Shown here one piece after another: positions 1-5,305 of a stretch of 7,167 bases of DNA; positions within the stretch are counted from its first letter, which is position 1, and the number at the start of each line of letters is the position of its first letter. The DNA lies in the NCBI GenBank assembly GCA_002420315.1, contig DIHU01000060.1, forward strand, positions 3,609 through 10,775, written 5' to 3'. The translations under genes were made by a program, and so were the position numbers. The notes beneath the pieces are model-generated. The model did no database searches, was not told the origin of the DNA, and worked only from the letters and a program-made list of their open reading frames with translations. The stretch is from Akkermansiaceae bacterium UBA5688. GTDB taxonomy: Bacteria; Verrucomicrobiota; Verrucomicrobiia; Verrucomicrobiales; Akkermansiaceae.

Positions 1-48
1 ATGGGGGAGAAAGGGGGGTGCTACTCCGTAAACGAGAAAATAAACTAG
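1..48 (+). repeat. G/A-rich box, copy 1, with a 15-codon open frame
   Basis: The first 15 bases, ATGGGGGAGAAAGGG, match ATGAGGGAGAAAGGG at 1023-1037 at 14 of 15 positions. Read from its ATG, this copy encodes MGEKGGCYSVNEKIN and stops at TAG 46-48. The second copy encodes MREKGSFTVNTFR, so the two peptides share an M-x-E-K-G start and an aromatic-S/T-V-N core. That stop is also the in-frame stop just upstream of the hydrolase gene. The box may be a dispersed intergenic repeat, a small-peptide leader or a coincidence. The window begins exactly here, so its left boundary is unknown. No function is claimed. Confidence 0.35.
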
Positions 49-63
49 AACAAGATTGCCGAG

Positions 64-948
64 GTGACATCCTCGATCCGCATGAACTTTAGCCAGATCC
101 TCGCACTTCCAGTCGTTCTCTGTTTTCTCTCGTCAGCTCAGCAAGTCACCGCTCAGGATGGCGAAATCATCCCACTCTGGCCGGATGGCGCGCCTGGGTT
201 TGAAGACCGCAAGAACGATGCGGAAGTCGTTGAGAAAGGTAGTGTGACCAATGTGCACTACCCCACACTGACGGCGTTTCGGCCGCCGGAGGACCAGGTT
301 AATGGGGTTGCCATCGTCATTGCACCGGGTGGTGGGTTACGTAAGTTGGGCATGAAAGGCGGCGGTTTTGATCCGGCGAAGTTTCTAGCGTCTCACGGCT
401 ATACGACTTTTGTTTTGAAATACCGACTCTCGCGTCAACCAGGGGTTGCCTACAAATTCGAGGAACATGTCCTGCAAGATGGACAGCGGGCAATCCGGAT
501 GGTCCGTCACCGGGCAAAAGAATTTGGTATCGACCCAGACAAGGTGGGGATGCTGGGTTTTTCCGCCGGAGGCGAGGTAGTCTCGATCACCTGTTACAAG
601 CCCGGCGCCGGCGATCCCGATGCGGCGGATCCTGTTGATCGGCTCGGCGCAAAGCCGAATTTCCAAATGCTGGTTTATCCTGGGCCGGTGGGGATTCCTT
701 CGAAGTTGCCGGCCGACACACCGCCGGCCTTTATGTTGATCGCAGCGGATGACAATCATACCAGCGTGTTGCTGAACCTGGCGCAACGCTTTCGGGAGAT
801 CAATGTCGATTATGAGGCACACATCTATGCGCGTGGCGGTCATGGTTTTGGGATGGGAACGCGCTCAAAGCGGCTCAGTATCCAGAAGTGGCCGCAACGG
901 ATGGTCGACTGGCTCCACGATGAGGTGCTCAATGAAATTCCGAAATAG
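64..948 (+). CDS. Secreted alpha/beta-hydrolase, esterase/lipase (BD-FAE / acetyl-xylan-esterase-like)
   Basis: This 294-residue protein is probably an exported serine esterase that removes acyl groups from polysaccharides or similar substrates; the substrate is inferred only. An N-terminal signal peptide has a hydrophobic core at about residues 11-24 and a likely cut after V-T-A (about residue 30). The mature protein opens with the IPLWPDGAPG segment typical of the family. The oxyanion region is APGGG (87-91), followed by YRL (120-122). The nucleophile is Ser167 in GFSAGG, the acid Asp229 or Asp230 in AADDNH, and the base His260 in GGHGFG, so the triad appears intact. The length is normal for the family. 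The start is uncertain: GTG 64 gives the signal peptide an Arg, whereas ATG 82 has GAGGTG 15 bases upstream but would lack a positive n-region. An in-frame TAG at 46 rules out a longer protein. The gene is G+C-rich, unlike the cassette downstream. Confidence 0.88.
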   Translation: MTSSIRMNFSQILALPVVLCFLSSAQQVTAQDGEIIPLWPDGAPGFEDRKNDAEVVEKGSVTNVHYPTLTAFRPPEDQVNGVAIVIAPGGGLRKLGMKGGGFDPAKFLASHGYTTFVLKYRLSRQPGVAYKFEEHVLQDGQRAIRMVRHRAKEFGIDPDKVGMLGFSAGGEVVSITCYKPGAGDPDAADPVDRLGAKPNFQMLVYPGPVGIPSKLPADTPPAFMLIAADDNHTSVLLNLAQRFREINVDYEAHIYARGGHGFGMGTRSKRLSIQKWPQRMVDWLHDEVLNEIPK

Positions 949-1022
949 CAGTAGCGTGCGCATGACTGCTAGGAATTTGCTTTTGGCGGAAAGGTCGCGG
1001 AAACCCGGGTTGGGCGGAACTC

Positions 1023-1061
1023 ATGAGGGAGAAAGGGAGTTTCACGGTGAATACTTTTAGG
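1023..1061 (+). repeat. G/A-rich box, copy 2, with a 13-codon open frame
   Basis: ATGAGGGAGAAAGGG at 1023-1037 is a near copy of the box at 1-15. The following bases can be aligned with copy 1 at the peptide level after a one-codon gap (G-S-F-T-V-N against G-C-Y-S-V-N). The small frame carries 12 further codons after its ATG, then the bases TGA at 1062-1064. No good ribosome-binding site precedes it. It sits right at the edge where G+C-rich sequence gives way to A+T-rich sequence. Its function is unknown, and chance similarity of purine-rich DNA is possible. Confidence 0.35.
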
Positions 1062-1119
1062 TGAGGAATCTGAATCTATAAATGCAAAAGTAAACTGTGC
1101 TCCATATCTTAATTTAGGC

Positions 1120-1141
1120 TTTGACTATGGTTACAGTCAAA
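1120..1141. repeat. Inverted repeat TTTGACT-N8-AGTCAAA
   Basis: Perfect 7-base arms (1120-1126 and 1135-1141) flank an 8-base spacer in the A+T-rich part of the gap, about 140 bases upstream of the oxidoreductase start. The left arm contains TTGACT, which resembles a -35 hexamer, so the repeat could be an operator overlapping a promoter. No good -10 lies at 16-18 bases. This is a structural observation only. Confidence 0.4.
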
Positions 1142-1191
1142 ATAGCTGTATACACGTGATAATAGTAGTTAAAGTAATCAGAGCATCCGCG

Positions 1192-1212
1192 TTATTATTG
1201 GCTCAATAATAA
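1192..1212. promoter_or_regulatory. Perfect 9-bp inverted repeat, candidate operator or 5'-leader hairpin
   Basis: Arms TTATTATTG (1192-1200) and CAATAATAA (1204-1212) are exact reverse complements separated by GCT. The dyad lies about 70 bases upstream of the first cassette gene. An A+T-rich 21-base dyad of this kind fits a dimeric repressor or activator site, or a small hairpin in the leader RNA. The stem has only one G-C pair per arm and no T-run follows (next bases AATATG), so it is a poor terminator. No regulator gene is in the window. Confidence 0.45.
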
Positions 1213-1270
1213 AATATGTTTCTCTTCATAAGTATATTTTGGTAAAAAATAATAAATGGAGCAGTCATAT

Positions 1271-1275
1271 AAGGA
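1271..1275 (+). promoter_or_regulatory. Ribosome-binding site that decides the oxidoreductase start
   Basis: AAGGA lies 7 bases before ATG 1283. The upstream in-frame ATG 1256 is preceded only by A/T-rich sequence without a Shine-Dalgarno match. The protein from 1283 begins MIRFALVGCG, placing the Rossmann beta-strand at the N-terminus as is usual for this family. Confidence 0.7.
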
Positions 1276-1282
1276 TAAATCG

Positions 1283-2386
1283 ATGATCAGATTTGCTTTA
1301 GTTGGATGTGGACGCATTGCAAGAAAACATGCCGGGAATTTAGGAGAGGGGAAAATAGATGGCGCTTCCCTAGTTGCTGTTTGCGATGTTCAACAAGATC
1401 GAGCGAAATTCTATGGTGAAAAATATGATGTTCCGTATTTTACGGACATGCATCAGATGATGAAAGAGATGAATTCTATAATTGATGTATTAAGTATTCT
1501 TACTCATTCAGGTGCTCATGCCGACCATACAGTTCAACTTGCTCCTTATGGGAAACATATTATCGTTGAAAAGCCAATGGCGTTAACTTTGGATGCCGCT
1601 GATCGAATGATCGAAGCATGTGATAAAAATGGTGTCCGTCTATTTGTAGTTAAACAAAACCGTTTTAATTATCCAGTTGTAAAATTACGAGAGGCCCTTG
1701 AGGCAGGACGTTTTGGAAAACTTACTTTAGGAACAGTCCGGGTTCGTTGGTGTCGGACCCAGGAATACTATGATCAAGATGATTGGCGTGGAACTTGGGC
1801 TTGGGATGGTGGAGTTTTTGCTAACCAAGCTTCTCACCACGTTGACTTATTGCAATGGATGATGGGAGATGTGGAGTCAGTATTCGCAAAGTCGGCTACA
1901 GCTCTTGTTGATATTGAAGCTGAGGATATTGGTGTTGTAATTTTAAAATTTAAAAATGGTGCTCTTGGAATCATTGAGGCAACCACGGCCACGAGACCAA
2001 AGGATTTAGAAGGTGCAATCTCTATTTTAGGAGAGAAGGCCACTGTCGAAATTGGTGGTTTTGCAGTAAATGAGATGAAAATATGGAATTTTATTGAATC
2101 CTCTCCTGAAGACGCTGAGGTTGTAGAAAAATATAAAGTAAATCCTCCAGATGTTTATGGGTTTGGTCACACAGAATATTTAAACAATGTTGTTGATGCA
2201 ATCAAAGGTAATAAAAATGCCTTGGTACAGGGATTAGAGGGGCGAAAGTCACTTGAGTTAATTTCAGCGATTTATGAATCCATTGAAACAGGTAAAGAAG
2301 TTAAACTTCGATTTTCCCCAAAACAATGTAAGCTGGGAATCAGAAGTGCAAATGAGCAAGACGTCTATTCTACACAAGAATGTTAA
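1283..2386 (+). CDS. wbpB: Gfo/Idh/MocA-family NAD(P)-dependent oxidoreductase, WbpB/WlbA-like UDP-sugar 3-dehydrogenase
   Basis: This 367-residue cytosolic enzyme probably oxidises the C3 hydroxyl of a UDP-N-acetylhexosamine or UDP-GlcNAc uronate to a ketone, the substrate of the aminotransferase two genes downstream. The N-terminal Rossmann fold opens with GCGRIA (8-13). EKP (96-98) contains the lysine (Lys97) conserved in Gfo/Idh/MocA enzymes. GGVFANQASHHVDLLQW (176-192) is the substrate-side signature I associate with WbpB/WlbA. The start at 1283 is chosen over 1256 because of the AAGGA site and the family N-terminus. The tail after CKLG (349-352) is about 15 residues of unconserved-looking sequence that overlaps the next gene by 35 bases. 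The related GnnA of lipid A GlcN3N synthesis is an alternative; the acyltransferase next door favours the WbpB type. The symbol marks likeness, not proven orthology. Low G+C, unlike both flanks. Confidence 0.85.
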   Translation: MIRFALVGCGRIARKHAGNLGEGKIDGASLVAVCDVQQDRAKFYGEKYDVPYFTDMHQMMKEMNSIIDVLSILTHSGAHADHTVQLAPYGKHIIVEKPMALTLDAADRMIEACDKNGVRLFVVKQNRFNYPVVKLREALEAGRFGKLTLGTVRVRWCRTQEYYDQDDWRGTWAWDGGVFANQASHHVDLLQWMMGDVESVFAKSATALVDIEAEDIGVVILKFKNGALGIIEATTATRPKDLEGAISILGEKATVEIGGFAVNEMKIWNFIESSPEDAEVVEKYKVNPPDVYGFGHTEYLNNVVDAIKGNKNALVQGLEGRKSLELISAIYESIETGKEVKLRFSPKQCKLGIRSANEQDVYSTQEC

Positions 2387-2963
2387 GCTTGGTGATAATG
2401 TGATCATCGAGGATTTTTGTATCATTGGAGTTCCTCCTCGAGGTGTTGAAGAAGGTAAACTCAAAACTATCATTGGAGACAATTCAATAATCCGTGCAGG
2501 CACAATCATTTACGCCGGAAATATAATCGGATCAAATTTTCAAACAGGAAATAAGGCAAATATACGAGAACTTAATACTATTGGTAACGATGTAAGTGTT
2601 GGAACCTTGAGTGTAATTGAGCACCATGTGACGATTGAAAATAGTGTACGCATTCATACTCAAGTCTTTATTCCTGAATACTCAATACTAAAAGCAAATT
2701 CCTGGATTGGGCCCAATGTTGTTTTTACTAATGCCATGTATCCCAAATCACCAACTGTAAAAGAAAATTTAGCTGGGCCTGTGATTGAGGAAAATGCTAT
2801 TATTGGAGCTAATTCTACTTTGCTTCCAGGAGTTATTATTGGGGAAAATGCTATTGTGGGTGCGGGCAGTGTCGTAACTGAGCAAGTAGACGACTCAAGC
2901 GTTGTTTGTGGAAATCCCGCAAAATTATTGAAAAAGAAAAATGAATTACCATATAAGGACTAA
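2352..2963 (+). CDS. Left-handed beta-helix (hexapeptide-repeat) sugar N-acyltransferase, WbpD/WxcM-N-terminal-like
   Basis: This 203-residue protein probably acetylates the new 3-amino group on the UDP-sugar using acetyl-CoA; such enzymes are usually cytosolic trimers. Hexapeptide repeats run along most of it, for example IGDNSI (41-46), IGNDVSVG (77-84), IEENAIIGANS (145-155) and IGENAIVGAGSVV (163-175). FTN (125-127) followed by a proline-containing loop resembles the same region of WbpD. GNPAKLLK (187-194) is the usual family C-terminus. A longer frame starts at ATG 2274, but its first 26 residues lie inside the oxidoreductase gene and look unlike the family. ATG 2352 gives a sensible start, with only a weak AGAAG 5 bases upstream. 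The 35-base overlap with the oxidoreductase suggests translational coupling. A different acyl donor, or a role like FdtC/QdtC, cannot be excluded. Confidence 0.83.
   Translation: MSKTSILHKNVKLGDNVIIEDFCIIGVPPRGVEEGKLKTIIGDNSIIRAGTIIYAGNIIGSNFQTGNKANIRELNTIGNDVSVGTLSVIEHHVTIENSVRIHTQVFIPEYSILKANSWIGPNVVFTNAMYPKSPTVKENLAGPVIEENAIIGANSTLLPGVIIGENAIVGAGSVVTEQVDDSSVVCGNPAKLLKKKNELPYKD
2955..2959 (+). promoter_or_regulatory. Ribosome-binding site of the aminotransferase, inside the acyltransferase end
   Basis: AAGGA lies 6 bases before ATG 2966 and just before the TAA (2961-2963) of the acyltransferase. The two genes are 2 bases apart, so translation is probably coupled. Confidence 0.65.
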
Positions 2964-2965
2964 TT

Positions 2966-4066
2966 ATGATTCCTTTTGTTGATCTAGAAGCGCAATATCA
3001 CGAGATTAAACCTGAGATTTTAAAAACGATTGAAGAAGTTCTTGATTCTCGTAAGTTTTTGATGGGTGATTACGAAAGAAAATTTTCGAAGGAATTTTGC
3101 GAAGTGCATGGTTCCAAACTTGGAGTAGGTTGCTCGAATGGAACAAGTGCTATTACTGTTGCCCTAAGATCTCTTAAAATTGGAATTGGAGATGAAGTTA
3201 TAACTCCTACCAATTCCTTTTTTGCAACCCCCGAGGCCATTATCGAAGTTGGTGCAACACCGATTTTTGTGGATTGCGAGCCTAATGGTTACGGCATTGA
3301 TACTCAAGCAATGGAAGCGGCTATTAATGATAAAACAAAAGCGATTATTCCAGTACATCTCTACGGAAATCCTTCAGATATGATTGCAATAAAATCAATT
3401 GCAGATAAATATAATCTCAAAATTATTGAAGATTGTGCTCAGGCACATCTTGCGAGTATGAACCAAAAAGCTGTAGGAACCTTCGGAGAGTTTGGGACCT
3501 TTAGTTTCTATCCTGGTAAAAATCTGGGGGCTTATGGTGATGCAGGAGAGGTTATCACTCAAGATGAGGATTTATTAAGAACTGCCACGATGCATATTAA
3601 TCATGGGAGGGTAAAAAAATATAAACATGATTTCTGTGCCGGGAATTTTCGTATGGATGGTATTCAAGCAGGAATCCTTTCTGTAAAAACAAAATATATT
3701 GTTGAGTGGACTGATAAACGTATTAAGGCAGCATTCCTTTATGATGAGCTACTTAAAACGAAAGGTTTTAAAACGATAGATGTTATAGATGGAGCTAAAT
3801 GTGTTTATCACCTTTATCCAATTGAAGTTTCAAACAGAGATAAAGTCATGGATAATCTGAGGGAAGAAGGTATTGGTTATGGAATACATTATCCTATTCC
3901 CCTTCATATTCAACCAGCGCTTAGTTATTTAGGTTATAAAAAAGGTGATTTCCCTATTACAGAAAAAGCAGCAGAACGAATGATCAGCCTTCCTATATTT
4001 CCAGAGATATCTGAAGAACAAATAGAACAAGTCTGTGATGTCTTTTTAAAATCGGCGAAAGCTTAG
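2966..4066 (+). CDS. DegT/DnrJ/EryC1/StrS-family PLP-dependent sugar aminotransferase (WbpE-like)
   Basis: This 366-residue cytosolic enzyme probably transfers an amino group, usually from glutamate, to the 3-keto-UDP-sugar made by the oxidoreductase. It opens with IPFVDLEAQY, typical of the family. SNGTSA (57-62) is the phosphate-contacting loop. EDCAQAH (155-161) holds Asp156, which should contact the PLP pyridine nitrogen. FSFYPGKNLGAYGDAG (179-194) contains the PLP-binding lysine, Lys185. GNFRMDGIQAGIL (226-238) matches the conserved G-N-x-R-x-D-x-x-Q-A-x-x-L block, and HYPIPLH (308-314) is a C-terminal family motif. Length and active site look complete. FdtB or DesV-like enzymes share these motifs, so WbpE function rests on the WbpB-like neighbour. 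It lies 2 bases after the acyltransferase and 1 base before the glycosyltransferase. Confidence 0.88.
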   Translation: MIPFVDLEAQYHEIKPEILKTIEEVLDSRKFLMGDYERKFSKEFCEVHGSKLGVGCSNGTSAITVALRSLKIGIGDEVITPTNSFFATPEAIIEVGATPIFVDCEPNGYGIDTQAMEAAINDKTKAIIPVHLYGNPSDMIAIKSIADKYNLKIIEDCAQAHLASMNQKAVGTFGEFGTFSFYPGKNLGAYGDAGEVITQDEDLLRTATMHINHGRVKKYKHDFCAGNFRMDGIQAGILSVKTKYIVEWTDKRIKAAFLYDELLKTKGFKTIDVIDGAKCVYHLYPIEVSNRDKVMDNLREEGIGYGIHYPIPLHIQPALSYLGYKKGDFPITEKAAERMISLPIFPEISEEQIEQVCDVFLKSAKA

Positions 4067-4067
4067 T

Positions 4068-5081
4068 ATGAAAGAAAAAAAGGTATCCGTTGTAATTCCT
4101 TGTCGTAATGAAGAAAAAAACATTCAAGGCTGTATTGAGTCCATTCTATCATCAAATTATCCAAATTTAGAAGTAATTGTGGTGGATGGTATGAGCGATG
4201 ATAGCACTAGAAATATTTTGAATGAACTTGCGCAAAAACATCGCAATGTTCGTTTAGTTGATAATCATCATCAATTAACACCGTTCGCTTTCAACTTAGG
4301 CTGTAAAGCGGCAAATGGTTATTATATACAAATTGTTGGTTCAAGAAATACGTTGGCTATTGATTATATTTCACTCTTGGTAAAAGCGTTAGAGGAAAAT
4401 CCTGACATCGCCTGCGTTGGTGGAGATTATCAGCATGTCTACGATACCGACTTAAGTCGTTTTATTACTTATGTCATGGAGAGTAAATTTGGTGTTGGTT
4501 CAACTAATTACCGAACAAAAAAAGAAAGTTCATATGTTGATACAGTCGGTATTCCAATGTATCGGCGCTCAATTTTTGATGAGATTGGTTACTTTGATGA
4601 AAGACTAGCAAGAAACCAAGATGATGATTTTAATTTTAGAATCACAGAAGCAGGTCATCAAATATATTATGTCTTCGAAGCAAAAACCCAATATTTTGTT
4701 CGAGGATCATTGAAAAAATTATTTAAACAGTTTTCTCAATATGGTTATTTCAAAGTTTTTGTTAATAAGAAACACAAAACACTTACAACTCTACGCCAAC
4801 TCGTTCCAGTAATGTTTTTACTATTTATAGTGATTGGAGGAATACTGTCCTTATTAGTCCCTATGTTCAGTTTGTTATATTTATTAGGATTAACGTCGTA
4901 TTTGGTTGCTGGGTTTCTGAGTAGTATGAGTTTTACAAAAAAAGTTAGTGAAATCATGCTGACTCAAATTGCTGCTCTATTTATGCATATAGGTTACGGC
5001 TGGGGTTATCTTAAAGGGATTTTTGATTTTCTCATTATGAGGCGTGAGCCAAGTGTAAAAATGCAAACACAAACGACTTAG
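4068..5081 (+). CDS. Family 2 glycosyltransferase with C-terminal membrane segments (ExoA-like)
   Basis: This 337-residue protein probably transfers a sugar from a nucleotide donor to a lipid-linked or growing surface glycan at the inner face of the cytoplasmic membrane. The GT-A fold begins VSVVIPCRNEEKNI (6-19). VVDGMSDDST (38-47) is the nucleotide-binding strand and loop. NQDDDFNFR (183-191) corresponds to the catalytic-base region written ED or DD in this family. Hydrophobic segments at about 246-264, 266-285 and 296-322 would anchor it, as in ExoA-type enzymes. The usual Asp-x-Asp/His metal site appears to be replaced: residues 89-101 align with the D-A-H segment, but Gly91-Ser92-Arg93 stand where those residues are expected. 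The gene starts 1 base after the aminotransferase TAG and has no strong ribosome-binding site, suggesting coupled translation. Donor and acceptor cannot be told from the sequence; context suggests a diacetamido sugar or its uronate. Confidence 0.85.
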   Translation: MKEKKVSVVIPCRNEEKNIQGCIESILSSNYPNLEVIVVDGMSDDSTRNILNELAQKHRNVRLVDNHHQLTPFAFNLGCKAANGYYIQIVGSRNTLAIDYISLLVKALEENPDIACVGGDYQHVYDTDLSRFITYVMESKFGVGSTNYRTKKESSYVDTVGIPMYRRSIFDEIGYFDERLARNQDDDFNFRITEAGHQIYYVFEAKTQYFVRGSLKKLFKQFSQYGYFKVFVNKKHKTLTTLRQLVPVMFLLFIVIGGILSLLVPMFSLLYLLGLTSYLVAGFLSSMSFTKKVSEIMLTQIAALFMHIGYGWGYLKGIFDFLIMRREPSVKMQTQTT

Positions 5082-5114
5082 TTCATAGCAAGCTTTACCT
5101 TCCGGGTTATCTGA

Positions 5115-5252
5115 GTAATAATCGAAGCCGCCCCGCGTCTCTCAGCCGTTTACCAAGATCTCCTCATTCGTTCTGATGACATTTTGCTGGCTGAAGTGGT
5201 GGATCTAAAATCAGTTTTCGGTAAGAGCAAACCAGGCAAAGCGAACGGTTAG
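5115..5252 (+). pseudogene. 45-codon stop-free stretch without a start, possible gene remnant
   Basis: Between TGA 5112-5114 and TAG 5250-5252 a frame reads 45 codons, starting VIIEAAPRLSAV and ending KSKPGKANG. It looks protein-like, with alternating hydrophobic and charged residues (LLIRSDDILLAEVVDLKS), but has no ATG and no ribosome-binding site. Its composition is closer to the G+C-rich flank than to the cassette. It might be the C-terminal end of a gene truncated when the cassette arrived. I do not recognise the family, and chance is a serious alternative for a frame this short. The rest of the 5082-5305 gap shows no terminator or other gene. Confidence 0.22.
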
Positions 5253-5305
5253 ATGAATTTACTCTTGCTCAGGGATAGAGGGTCGCGCTAAGCCTCACGA
5301 CGCCT

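Larger units (their letters stand above)
949..1282. other. Intergenic gap spanning a composition boundary
   Basis: This 334-base stretch contains no gene I can support. To about 1060 it resembles the G+C-rich hydrolase side and includes the second G/A-rich box. From about 1070 it becomes strongly A+T-rich, like the cassette that follows. It holds two inverted repeats (1120-1141 and 1192-1212), listed separately. AACCCGGGTT at 1002-1011 is a palindrome without loop or T-tract, so it is not a convincing terminator for the hydrolase. The cassette promoter most likely lies between 1070 and 1250. TTGACT at 1121 resembles a -35 box and GATAAT at 1158 a -10 box, but they are about 31 bases apart and do not pair. 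Confidence 0.6.

Noticed and set aside
385..843. 152-codon minus-strand frame inside the hydrolase gene
   Set aside because: It is antisense to a gene with an intact catalytic triad and recognisable family motifs. Long antisense frames are expected in G+C-rich genes, and the product is Cys/Arg/His-rich without a fold signature.
1002..1011. AACCCGGGTT palindrome as a terminator after the hydrolase
   Set aside because: There is no room for a loop and no T-run follows, so it cannot form a standard terminator hairpin.
803..1060. 85-codon + strand frame overlapping the end of the hydrolase gene
   Set aside because: Most of it lies inside the hydrolase in another frame, its product is rich in Arg, Ser and Met with no family likeness, and it has no ribosome-binding site.
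1256..1282. Nine-codon longer oxidoreductase start at ATG 1256
   Set aside because: No Shine-Dalgarno site, and the extension (MEQSYKDKS) precedes the family's normal N-terminal strand. ATG 1283 has AAGGA at 7 bases.
2274..2351. 26-codon longer acyltransferase start at ATG 2274
   Set aside because: It lies wholly inside conserved oxidoreductase coding sequence, and the added residues do not look like hexapeptide repeats.
1068..5114. Short match ATCTGA near both ends of the A+T-rich block as a target-site duplication
   Set aside because: Six bases are expected by chance, the surrounding bases do not match, and no transposase or terminal inverted repeats are visible.
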